Assembly: GCA_026399015.1 (NCBI GenBank)
Contig: JAPLRS010000018.1
Location: 1 to 32,426, forward strand
DNA: 32,426 nucleotides
Reading direction: 5' to 3'
Origin: Methylococcales bacterium
GTDB taxonomy: Bacteria > Pseudomonadota > Gammaproteobacteria > Methylococcales > Methylomonadaceae
The notes under the pieces were generated by a model. It searched no databases. It was not told where the DNA came from and saw nothing but the letters and a program-made list of their open reading frames with translations. The position numbers were made by a program, and so were the translations under genes. Below are positions 24,839-32,426 of this stretch, piece after piece (positions within the stretch are counted from its first letter, which is position 1; every line of letters begins with the position of its first letter).

Positions 24839-26809
24839 ATGAACACCACTCATCGTATTGGTATTAATATGATTGTTAAAAACGAAACGCCTGTTTTAGA
24901 GCGTTTGTTTAAATCAGTCAAAGACCTCATTAGTTATTATGTCATTGTGGATACTGGATCTACGGATGGCACTCCCGAATTTATTAAAACCTGGATGGAT
25001 CAAGCGGGTATTCCAGGTGAAGTACATCATGAGGCTTGGGTCAACTTTGGGCATAATCGTAATCAAGCTTTAGAGCATGCCTATAAATCAGGACAAGTGG
25101 ATTGGTTGTTATTGATTGATGCTGATGAAGAACTGGCTTACACAGACCCTATGTTTTATCAGCAATTACAACCCGGTATCAGTTATAGTCTAGAGAAACA
25201 CCATGGTGAACTACGCTATGGTTTGATGAATTTGATTAATATCACAGACACTTGCTGGCGTTGGCAAGGTGTAGTCCATGAGTATTTAGAACGCGTTTCG
25301 GGTAGTAATCAACAAGTGCAGTTGTCGGATGCGTGGATTATTTATCATATAGGAGAGGGTGTCCGTTCAAGGGGTATAACGGCTCAGCAAAAGTATTTGG
25401 CTGATGCGCGCTTATTAGTCGCTGAATTAAAGAAAAACCCTCAGGATGTGCGCAGTCAGTTTTATTTAGCGCAATCCTATAATGATGCTGGCGATTTTAA
25501 ACTGGCTTATAAACACTATTTACTTCGGGCTGGGATGCAAGGTTGGCAAGAAGAAAACTTCGTTGCGCAGTATCGTGCTGGCAAATTAGCGGTGAGTTTA
25601 AATAAATCTTATGCTGAAATTGCTGAGTGTTTTTTAAAAGCGTTTGAAATGCGCCCCACTAGGGGAGCGGAACCATTATATCAATTAGCGGTTTATTGCC
25701 GTAATAAACAATGGTATGCCCAAGGCTATTTATTTGCTAAAGCCGGAGCAGAAATTTCTTACCCAACTGATAAACTGTTTGTTGAAAAAGATATTTACCA
25801 ATGGCAGATTTTTGATGAACTGTCCATTGCCGCCTATTGGAATGATCATTACGCGGAATCTAAAACTGTTTGTGAAAAATTATTAACACTGCCTCTAACT
25901 GCATCGGATGCTGAGCGCATAAGGCAGAATCGTCAATTTGCAGTCAATAAGTTAGAAGAAGTCAGTTCGACCGTTAAAAACTGCGTTTTGCCATTAGCTC
26001 AACCGAGTACGGTAGTCCTAAATAAGGTCTCTGAAAATGAAAGAATCAAATACACTGCTTGTCCGCTTTGCGAATCTATAGACATAACGGTCATAAAAAC
26101 GGCTAACTGTTCTGGTCATACGCTTTACCAGCCATTATTAAGTCCAAATATCATCTGGAAAAAATGTTCTACATGTACACATGTTTTTACCGAAGGCTAT
26201 TATACGCAAGAGGCGTGTGAATTAATTTTTAGTAAAACACATGAAAATCAGAAATTAGCTTATGAAATTGAGCAACAAAGAATTATTTCCTCAAGAATGA
26301 TTGAAAAGGTTTTGCCCTATGAAAATACTGGTGTTTGGCTTGATATTGGCTTTGGGAATGGTTCGTTATTATTTACAGCGCAAGAATATGGATTTAAACC
26401 CATTGGAGTTGATTTAAGAATTGAAAATGTAAATAAATTGATTTCGTTGGGTATAGAGGCGCATTGTAAAAATTTAAACGAATTAAAATTATCTGATCAA
26501 TGTTCAGTTATTAGTATGGCTGATGTATTGGAACATATACCCTATCCAAAACAAGCTTTAGCAAGTGTATACGATTTACTTGAGACGGGTGGTGTGCTAT
26601 TTATTTCAATGCCAAATTCTGAAAATCAGCTTTGGGAGTTAATGGATAGAGAAAACTCTAACCCTTATTGGGGTGAAATTGAACATTATCATAATTTTAG
26701 TCGTACAAGACTATATAAACTATTGCAGGATTTTGGCTTTACACCCATTAGATACGGAATAAGCGAACGGTATCGTGTATGTATGGAAATTGTTGCCATA
26801 AAATTATGA
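24839..26809 (+). CDS. GT2 glycosyltransferase-TPR-SAM methyltransferase fusion
   Basis: This 656-aa protein has three parts. Residues about 8-110 are a GT-A family 2 glycosyltransferase fold (MIVKNETPVLERLFKSVKD, IVDTGSTDGT, LLIDADEEL), similar to TPR-bearing SunS-like enzymes. Residues about 185-380 are helical with TPR-like spacing (RSQFYLAQSYNDAGDFKLAYKHY). The C-terminal part has a zinc-ribbon-like CPLC (Cys408) with a later CSTC, then a class I methyltransferase (LDIGFGNGSLL near residue 503, DVLEHIPYP near 562) of the Methyltransf_23 type. It could glycosylate a protein or lipid and methylate the sugar. Lying right after the collagen-like gene, that protein is a candidate substrate. 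It has no signal peptide. Confidence 0.85.
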   Translation: MNTTHRIGINMIVKNETPVLERLFKSVKDLISYYVIVDTGSTDGTPEFIKTWMDQAGIPGEVHHEAWVNFGHNRNQALEHAYKSGQVDWLLLIDADEELAYTDPMFYQQLQPGISYSLEKHHGELRYGLMNLINITDTCWRWQGVVHEYLERVSGSNQQVQLSDAWIIYHIGEGVRSRGITAQQKYLADARLLVAELKKNPQDVRSQFYLAQSYNDAGDFKLAYKHYLLRAGMQGWQEENFVAQYRAGKLAVSLNKSYAEIAECFLKAFEMRPTRGAEPLYQLAVYCRNKQWYAQGYLFAKAGAEISYPTDKLFVEKDIYQWQIFDELSIAAYWNDHYAESKTVCEKLLTLPLTASDAERIRQNRQFAVNKLEEVSSTVKNCVLPLAQPSTVVLNKVSENERIKYTACPLCESIDITVIKTANCSGHTLYQPLLSPNIIWKKCSTCTHVFTEGYYTQEACELIFSKTHENQKLAYEIEQQRIISSRMIEKVLPYENTGVWLDIGFGNGSLLFTAQEYGFKPIGVDLRIENVNKLISLGIEAHCKNLNELKLSDQCSVISMADVLEHIPYPKQALASVYDLLETGGVLFISMPNSENQLWELMDRENSNPYWGEIEHYHNFSRTRLYKLLQDFGFTPIRYGISERYRVCMEIVAIKL

Positions 26810-26878
26810 TTTACTAGTATTAAATTAAGTTCTTTTAGTATTTATAGTTACTAGATTTATTGGACCTTTCCAAGCAAT

Positions 26879-26901
26879 ACTAGCCCAAGGGCTAATATAC
26901 A
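26879..26901 (+). repeat. Shared 23-bp element, copy 2
   Basis: The core TAGCCCAAGGGCTA is a perfect 6-bp inverted repeat around AA, followed by ATATACA. It is the second copy of the element at 23767 (22 of 23 identical, same strand) and lies just before the GT41 gene. Confidence 0.7.
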
Positions 26902-26923
26902 TGGTCATGCTGGTAAAATATCA

Positions 26924-28663
26924 TTGCTCCAAAATAACTGTTTTTTGGATAAAACGTTGATATTAAGAGCATCACAAGACAATTTAGCTAAGGCGCATTT
27001 TGCTCAGGGCCAAGAGCAGCGCCTAAAGGGCAATATAAGCGCTGCGATTGAGCATTATAAGGCTGTTGTGCGTCACCAACCTAACTCAGCGACTGCCTAT
27101 AACGTTTTGGGTGCGACGTTAAAAAATGCAGGTAATTTAAAGTTCGCTGCCGCCTGTTTTCGTCGTGCCTTGCGTTTGCAGCCTACCTACGATGCTGCGC
27201 ATTTTAATCTAGGTTTAGTGTTGGAAGACCTGAATCAATTGGCTGCTGCCCAACATCATTACCAAAAAGCGGTGGCAATAAACCCTAAATCGACAGTAGC
27301 TTTATATCACTTAATGCAAGTGCGCTTAAAACTTGCAGACTGGCGGGCTTATCAGCAAGGGTTAAAAGCTATCACTACCCAAACTAAGGCGCACTTGGCA
27401 CAGCTCAATACTGATGCCTTACCTGTGATGATACTCAATGCTTTGCCAGTCTCTGTTGCCCTACAACACGCTGTTGCAAAACAGGTGGCGCAACAGCATC
27501 AATTAGCGGTAGCACCCTTACAAAGTAGTTTGCCGGTAGCCGAATATAAAGCTAAACCAGAACGTCTTCGCATTGGCTATGTATCACCAGATTTTCGTAA
27601 TCATGCTGTCGGTACATTAATTCATCAGTTGTTTCAGTATCATCAACGCCCTGAATTTGAAATTTTTGCCTACAGTCTAGTGCCTGTAAATGATGATATT
27701 ACCCAAAGTATTCGTGAGGGATGTGATCACTTTATTAACGTATCTGCACAAGCACCTTTAGACATTGCCAAGCGAATCTGGGCTGATGGTATCCATATCC
27801 TGATTGATTTAGCAGGTTACACCACCCATTCATTAACCCCGGTATTTGCTTTAAAACCTGCACCAGTGCAAGTGCAATATTTAGGTTATCCAGGCTCCAT
27901 GCAAGCGGAATTTATACCCTATATCTTGGCCGATAAAACCTTAATACCTAAAGATTTGGTCGCGCAATATTCAGAAAAGATATTGTGTTTGCCACATGCC
28001 TGGGCGACCGCCCCAATGACAATAGCCGATAGTACCTTAACACGCGCGGATTTCGGTTTGCCAGCTAAAGGCATGGTTTACTGTTGCTTTAACGGCATCT
28101 ATAAAATAAATCCAGCTGTATTTATAGTATGGATGCGCATATTAAAAGAGGTGCCCGAAAGCGTAATGTGGCTAAGTACGGGCAAGCACGCTGTTATTAA
28201 GCAGCGTTTACAACAATACGCTCTAGAACTGGGAGTTAACCCTGACAGGTTAATCTTTGCCGACAATGTGCCTCATGCCGAGTATTTGGCACGCTACCGT
28301 TTAGCCGACGTATTTATGGATACCTTTCCTTATAATGCCGGCGCTACCGCCGTGGGGGCCTTGGCGGCAGGATTGCCGGTGTTGACCCTATCTGGTGAGC
28401 GCTATGTGTCACGCATGGGGGCTTGTGTCTGTAATGCCGTCGGTCTGCCAGAATTGCAGTGCGAATCATTAGCAGATTACGAACAACGGGCTATCGAATT
28501 GGGTAAAGATCCAAAAAAGCGTGCTGCACTAAAAGCTAAACTGGCTCAAGCCTTACCCAATGCGCCTTTATTTAAGCCGCAAGCGTTTATAAAACAATTA
28601 GAACACACCCTATCTCAACTGTGGCAAGCCCACATCGATCCCACGAGCAAACCAGCATCATGA
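26924..28663 (+). CDS. TPR-containing GT41 (OGT/SPINDLY-like) glycosyltransferase
   Basis: The protein is up to 579 aa. Three TPRs (about residues 17-120: AHFAQGQEQRLKGNISAAIEHY, YNVLGATLKNAGNL, HFNLGLVLEDLNQ) precede a GT41 catalytic region starting LRIGYVSPDFRNHAVG (about residue 215). This continues through DLAGYTTHSLTPVFAL, YLGYPGSM and the donor-site region DTFPYNAGATAVGALAAG. GT41 enzymes transfer GlcNAc or other sugars to Ser/Thr of proteins. The start is uncertain: there is no in-frame ATG, and candidates are TTG at 26924, 26945 or 26957, the last with GGA seven bases upstream. The ATG codons at 26901 and 26907 are out of frame, so the N-terminus may be eroded. Its stop overlaps the next gene (ATGA). 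Confidence 0.87.
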   Translation: MLQNNCFLDKTLILRASQDNLAKAHFAQGQEQRLKGNISAAIEHYKAVVRHQPNSATAYNVLGATLKNAGNLKFAAACFRRALRLQPTYDAAHFNLGLVLEDLNQLAAAQHHYQKAVAINPKSTVALYHLMQVRLKLADWRAYQQGLKAITTQTKAHLAQLNTDALPVMILNALPVSVALQHAVAKQVAQQHQLAVAPLQSSLPVAEYKAKPERLRIGYVSPDFRNHAVGTLIHQLFQYHQRPEFEIFAYSLVPVNDDITQSIREGCDHFINVSAQAPLDIAKRIWADGIHILIDLAGYTTHSLTPVFALKPAPVQVQYLGYPGSMQAEFIPYILADKTLIPKDLVAQYSEKILCLPHAWATAPMTIADSTLTRADFGLPAKGMVYCCFNGIYKINPAVFIVWMRILKEVPESVMWLSTGKHAVIKQRLQQYALELGVNPDRLIFADNVPHAEYLARYRLADVFMDTFPYNAGATAVGALAAGLPVLTLSGERYVSRMGACVCNAVGLPELQCESLADYEQRAIELGKDPKKRAALKAKLAQALPNAPLFKPQAFIKQLEHTLSQLWQAHIDPTSKPAS

Positions 28664-30079
28664 CAAACCAAAAGCATCAAAATATCAGCATCAACGCCTC
28701 CGAAGGCTTATGGCAGTGGTTAAACGAGCAGCAGGTCAGCTTGGCGTTTACCACCTACCAAACCAACCGTTTGTTTTTGGTCGGTTGCAAACCCGAAGGG
28801 CGCTTGAATGTCAATGAGCGCGTGTTTGATAAACCCATGGGCCTATACGCCCATGAAAACAGCTTGTACATGGCCACCCGCTACCAACTCTGGCAACTGG
28901 AAAACCGGCTGGCGCCCGGCGAAACCTACCAAGGTCATGACCGCTTGTATATCCCTTGCCAGTCACACACTACCGGTGATTTGAATGTCCACGATGTGGT
29001 GCTGGACAAAAACAAGCAACTGCTGTTTATCAACACCGATTTTAGCTGCTTGGCGGCTTTGCGCCCTGGTTATAGTTTTGAGCCACTCTGGCAACCGCCG
29101 TTTATCACCAAATTGGCTGCCGAAGATCGCTGTCATTTAAACGGCTTAGCCATGCGGGGTGGTGAACCCACTTACGTCACCGCTTGCAGCAGCACCAATG
29201 ACGGGGCAGGGTGGCGTAATCATCGTTTAGACGGGGGGATTGTGATGCATATCCCCAGTAACGAAATCATCGCCACCGGCTTATCCATGCCGCATTCGCC
29301 GCGCTGGTATCAGGGCAAACTGTGGTTACTGAATGCCGGTACCGGTGATCTGGGCTATCTGGACGGCGAGCGTTTTGTACCGGTGACCTTTTGTCCCCGG
29401 TCACTATGCCTTGGTGGGCTTATCCAAACTGCGCTCCAAAGCCTTTGGCGGTTTGGTCTTGGAGCAGCGCTTACTGGAACTTGGCTTGGCCTCACAATGC
29501 GGTTTACAAATTATCGATTTAAACACCGGACAAGTCGTGCATAGCCTGATGATGGAGAGCATCGTCGAAGAGTTGTTTGATGTCGTGATCTTGCCCAAGG
29601 TCAGCACACCCACCAGCGTCGGCTTTATGGAAGAAGATATCGACCGTCTGGTCAACTTCCCCGGTTCCAAGGGTCTGGTCACCACCAAGCCCACCGTCAG
29701 TCGACCCGGTGCCACGGACATCCAAGTGGCCGGCTTACCGCGCCAAAGCCAATTGGCCCAAGTCGAACCCAGTCAGGTTAACTACCAACGCGTTTATCAC
29801 TTAACGCCCGACAATCTTGCCCCTTATGACGCCTTAACCTATCCCAGTCTGCAAAAACGCTGGCAAACCCAGCCCCAACAAGGCGAACTGCATGCGGTTT
29901 CTGCGTCGGTAGACGGCCAAATGGTCGGCTTTATCGTCGCCGAACAACAACCGGACACCGACGGCCAAGCACCACGTTTTGCAGTGTTGTCCTTGTTTGT
30001 CTTGCCGGCGTATCGGCATCAAGGCATCGCCACGGTCTTAAAACAACGCTTACAGCAAGCCTTGAGGGACGTGGAATGA
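28660..30079 (+). pseudogene. TIGR03032-type protein with GNAT-like tail, frameshifted
   Basis: The first part (28660 to about 29398) begins MTNQKHQNISINASEGLWQW. It has the TIGR03032 pattern SLAFTTYQTNRLFLVGCKPEG, NVHDVVLDKNKQLLFINT, NGLAMRGGEPTYVTA and SPRWYQGKLWLLNAGTGDLG. After VPVTFCP at about 29398 the family sequence continues in another frame (HYALVGLSKLRSKAFGG, LQIIDLNTGQVVHSL, ELFDVVILP). From memory of the family about eight residues seem missing at the break, so a small deletion is likelier than one base slip at CCCC. After about residue 120 of the second part comes a GNAT-like segment (FAVLSLFVLPAYRHQGIATVL) that stops abruptly at 30079. The ATG overlaps the GT41 stop. The GC content is visibly higher than in the neighbours. 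Confidence 0.8.
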
Positions 30080-30191
30080 GAGATTACCGCTGGCGCAGAA
30101 GTTCAAATTGATGTACGAAAAAACTGCTTAACCCATATAAGTAATACTGTTTTAAATAAATAATTTTTAATTTATATTTTGGAGAAATACC

Positions 30192-32426
30192 ATGACAACA
30201 CCTATTTTTACAACGCCCGTTACTAATCCGTTTGGTTTAAGTGATGTGGGATCTTCCGCTAGTCCCACTTTTGTGGATATTGATGGTGATGGTGATCTGG
30301 ATGCCTTGGTGGGTAATTTCGATGGCAATACCCTGTTTTACCAAAATACCGGGTCAGCAAGCAGTCCTGCTTTTGCAGCAGCGACTACCATTCCGTTTGG
30401 TTTGACTGATGTGGGTTATCTCGCCACCCCCACTTTCGTGGATATTGATGGTGACGGTGATTTGGATGCCTTGGTGGGGAATAGTTATGGAAATACCCTG
30501 TTTTTCCAAAATACCGGTTCGGCCACTAGTGCGGCTTTTGCAACAGCGACCACCAACCCGTTTGGTTTGGGTAATGAGGGATATAATGCCGCACCCACTT
30601 TTGTAGATATTGATGGCGACGGTGATCTGGATGCCTTTGTGGGTAATCGCGATGGCAATACCCTGTTTTACCAAAACACCGGTACAGCAACCAGCCCCGC
30701 TTTTGCAGCAACGACCACCAATCCGTTTGGCTTGAGTAATGTGGGCTTTTCTGCCAGTCCCAATTTTGTGGACATTGATGGTGACGGCGATCTGGATGCC
30801 TTGATGGGTAGTGGTGGTAGTAGTGTTTTGTTTTACCAAAATACCGGTACGGCGACCAGTGCGGCTTTTGCAGCGGTAACCATCAACCCTTTTGGTTTGA
30901 GTAATGTGGGATATAATGTCACACCCACTTTTGTGGATATTGATGGCGACGGTGATTTGGATGCCTTAATTGGCAATTATCATGGCAACACGGTGTTATT
31001 TATCAATCAAGCGGCCACAACGCCTCCTGCTACGCCAGGTATTACCCTAACCCAAAGCAGCGGTAACACTGCCGTTACTGAAGGCGGTGCGACGGATAGT
31101 TATACGCTGGTTTTGGATAGTGCACCGACCGCCGATGTAACGATTACCTTGGGTAACACCAACGGTCAGGTTGGTACCGATGTCACAACCTTAACTTTTA
31201 CCTCAGCTAATTGGAATGTCGCACAAACGGTAACTGTCACTGCGGTTAATGACACGGTAGGTGAGTTTAAACACACCGGCGTGATCAACTACACCGTAGC
31301 CAGTACCGATGCCAATTACAATAACTTTGCTATCGCTAATACGATAGTGACGGTCACGGATAATGACTTGCCGGCGGGTAATCCGACTTTTCAAGCGCCG
31401 GTTACTAATCCGTTTGGATTGACTGATGTGGGATATTCTGCCAGACCTACGTTTGTCGATATTGATGGTGACGGTGATTTGGATGCCCTAGTGGGTAATA
31501 GTTATGGCAACACCCTGTTTTACCAAAACACCGGGTCAGCAAGCAGTCCTGCTTTTGCAACAGCGACCACCAACCCGTTTGGTTTAGCTTATGTGGGCTA
31601 TAATGCAAGTCCTACTTTCGCGGATATCGATGGCGACGGCGATCTGGATGCTTTGGTGGGTAATATCCTTGGCAATACCCTGTTTTACCAAAATACCGGG
31701 TCAGCAAGCAGTCCTGCTTTTGCAGCAGCGACTACCAATCCGTTTGGTTTGACTAATGTGGGCTTTTCTGCCAGTCCCAATTTTGTGGACATTGATGGCG
31801 ACGGTGATCTGGATGCCTTGGTGGGTGAAAGATTGGGAAGTACCCTGTTTTTTGAAAACACCGGTTCGGCCACTAGTGCGGCTTTTGCTGCGGCGTCCAC
31901 CAATCCGTTTGGATTGAGTGATGTGGGATCTTATGCCGCCCCCACTTTTGTGGATATTGATGGTGACGGCGATCTGGATGCCTTAATTGGCAATTATGAT
32001 GGCAACACCCTGTATTACCAAAATACCGGTACGGCGACCAGTGCGGCTTTTGCTGCGGCAACCACTAATCCCTTTGGGTTGAGCGATGTAGGGGGGTATT
32101 CAGCACCCACTTTTGTGGATATTGATGCGGATGGTGACTTGGATGCCATAATTGGTAATTATAATGGCGATACGTTTTTCTTTATTAATGCAGTTCCGCC
32201 AACACCCGGCATTACCCTAACCCAAAGCAACGGCAATACTGCCGTCACCGAAGGTGGCTCAACGGATAGTTATACGCTGGTTTTGGATAGTGCACCGACT
32301 GCCGATGTGGTCATTACCTTAGGTAACACCAACGGTCAGGTTGGTACTGATATAACAACCTTAACTTTTACCTCAGCTAACTGGAATGTCGCACAAACCG
32401 TGACAGTAAACGCCGTTAATGACACG
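30192..32426 (+). CDS. FG-GAP/Calx-beta-like repeat surface protein (3' end beyond window)
   Basis: The frame is open for 745 codons to the window edge from an ATG with a GGAGA ribosome site. Two blocks of five 55-residue FG-GAP/VCBS-type repeats each carry a Ca-binding-like DIDGDGDLDAL core. Each block is followed by a Calx-beta-like domain of about 110 residues (ITLTQSSGNTAVTEGG, LTFTSANWNVAQTVTV, TVTDND). The second block repeats the first about 1.18 kb further on. There is no N-terminal signal peptide: the protein starts MTTPIFTTPVTNPFGL, directly in a repeat. Export through a type I system with a C-terminal signal is therefore likely but not visible. A large adhesin or surface-layer role is inferred. 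No promoter was identified in the 112 bp upstream. Confidence 0.9.
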   Translation, partial: MTTPIFTTPVTNPFGLSDVGSSASPTFVDIDGDGDLDALVGNFDGNTLFYQNTGSASSPAFAAATTIPFGLTDVGYLATPTFVDIDGDGDLDALVGNSYGNTLFFQNTGSATSAAFATATTNPFGLGNEGYNAAPTFVDIDGDGDLDAFVGNRDGNTLFYQNTGTATSPAFAATTTNPFGLSNVGFSASPNFVDIDGDGDLDALMGSGGSSVLFYQNTGTATSAAFAAVTINPFGLSNVGYNVTPTFVDIDGDGDLDALIGNYHGNTVLFINQAATTPPATPGITLTQSSGNTAVTEGGATDSYTLVLDSAPTADVTITLGNTNGQVGTDVTTLTFTSANWNVAQTVTVTAVNDTVGEFKHTGVINYTVASTDANYNNFAIANTIVTVTDNDLPAGNPTFQAPVTNPFGLTDVGYSARPTFVDIDGDGDLDALVGNSYGNTLFYQNTGSASSPAFATATTNPFGLAYVGYNASPTFADIDGDGDLDALVGNILGNTLFYQNTGSASSPAFAAATTNPFGLTNVGFSASPNFVDIDGDGDLDALVGERLGSTLFFENTGSATSAAFAAASTNPFGLSDVGSYAAPTFVDIDGDGDLDALIGNYDGNTLYYQNTGTATSAAFAAATTNPFGLSDVGGYSAPTFVDIDADGDLDAIIGNYNGDTFFFINAVPPTPGITLTQSNGNTAVTEGGSTDSYTLVLDSAPTADVVITLGNTNGQVGTDITTLTFTSANWNVAQTVTVNAVNDT
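30210..32185 (+). repeat. Two blocks of five exact-period 165-bp coding repeats
   Basis: The codon for the first Asp of the DIDGDGDLD core falls at 30276, 30441, 30606, 30771 and 30936. It falls again at 31458, 31623, 31788, 31953 and 32118. Spacing is exactly 165 bp within each block, and the blocks are offset by 1182 bp. The Calx-beta-like domains are offset by 1170 bp (31041 and 32211), a 12-bp difference. Confidence 0.92.

Noticed and set aside
30354..30839. 161-aa leftward ORF with internal repeats, and similar leftward ORFs to 32061
   Set aside because: These are complement-strand images of the FG-GAP repeat gene; their repetition comes from the 165-bp units.
30210..32185. Regular repeats considered as a CRISPR array
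   Set aside because: The units are long, coding, and lack unique spacers between short identical repeats.

Overview
The window looks like a low-GC (about 40% by eye) gammaproteobacterium able to fix nitrogen. A methanotroph of the Methylococcales is my best guess. The nrdR-rib-nusB-thiL-pgpA gene order, the NafY-type nif accessory gene, the minor-pilin operon and the repeat-rich surface proteins fit that group, but no methane-oxidation marker is present, so the placement is inference.

Positions 1-7400 are a nitrogen-fixation region. nifH and nifD (cut by the left edge) read leftward. Reading rightward from the same intergenic region are a SIR2-like NAD-binding protein, an overlapping 31-residue basic micro-ORF, an unrecognised 189-aa protein, an AAA+ ATPase with a large unrecognised N-terminal half, a single-domain rhodanese and NafY. 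Four sites with exact GG-N10-GC sigma-54 geometry (nifH, the SIR2 gene, the 189-aa gene, the rhodanese gene) and four TGT-N10-ACA NifA-type sites tie these genes to the nif regulon. Terminators divide the rightward genes into three units. This is the best candidate for an under-described system: a set of nitrogenase accessory genes combining NAD binding, AAA+ remodelling, sulfur transfer and FeMo-co handling.

Positions 7579-9854 hold a cytosolic hybrid histidine kinase (PAS-HisKA-HATPase-REC-HPt) and, converging on it, a small RRM RNA-binding protein. Positions 10071-15872 are a tight housekeeping operon: nrdR, ribD, ribE, ribBX (its GTP cyclohydrolase II half has lost the zinc cysteines), ribH, nusB, thiL and pgpA. 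It makes riboflavin and continues to thiamine pyrophosphate and phosphatidylglycerol.

Positions 16034-18787 are minor type IV pilin genes (fimT/pilU, pilV, pilW, pilX, pilE-like). No pilY1 lies between pilX and the pilE-like gene, and the pilE-like frame has no ATG, GTG or TTG ahead of its prepilin motif, only a well-placed ATT. A coiled-coil membrane protein follows. Next come a 7TMR-DISM histidine kinase overlapping an OmpR-type regulator, and a short histidine kinase converging on a FixJ/LuxR-type regulator.

Positions 23458-32426 are an accessory surface region: a secreted collagen-like protein resembling Legionella Lcl, a GT2-TPR-methyltransferase fusion, a TPR-GT41 (OGT-like) glycosyltransferase, a frameshifted TIGR03032-type gene with a GNAT-like tail, and a large FG-GAP/Calx-beta-like repeat protein that runs off the right edge. 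The broken gene is clearly richer in GC than its surroundings. No tRNA, rRNA, CRISPR array or intact insertion sequence was seen.
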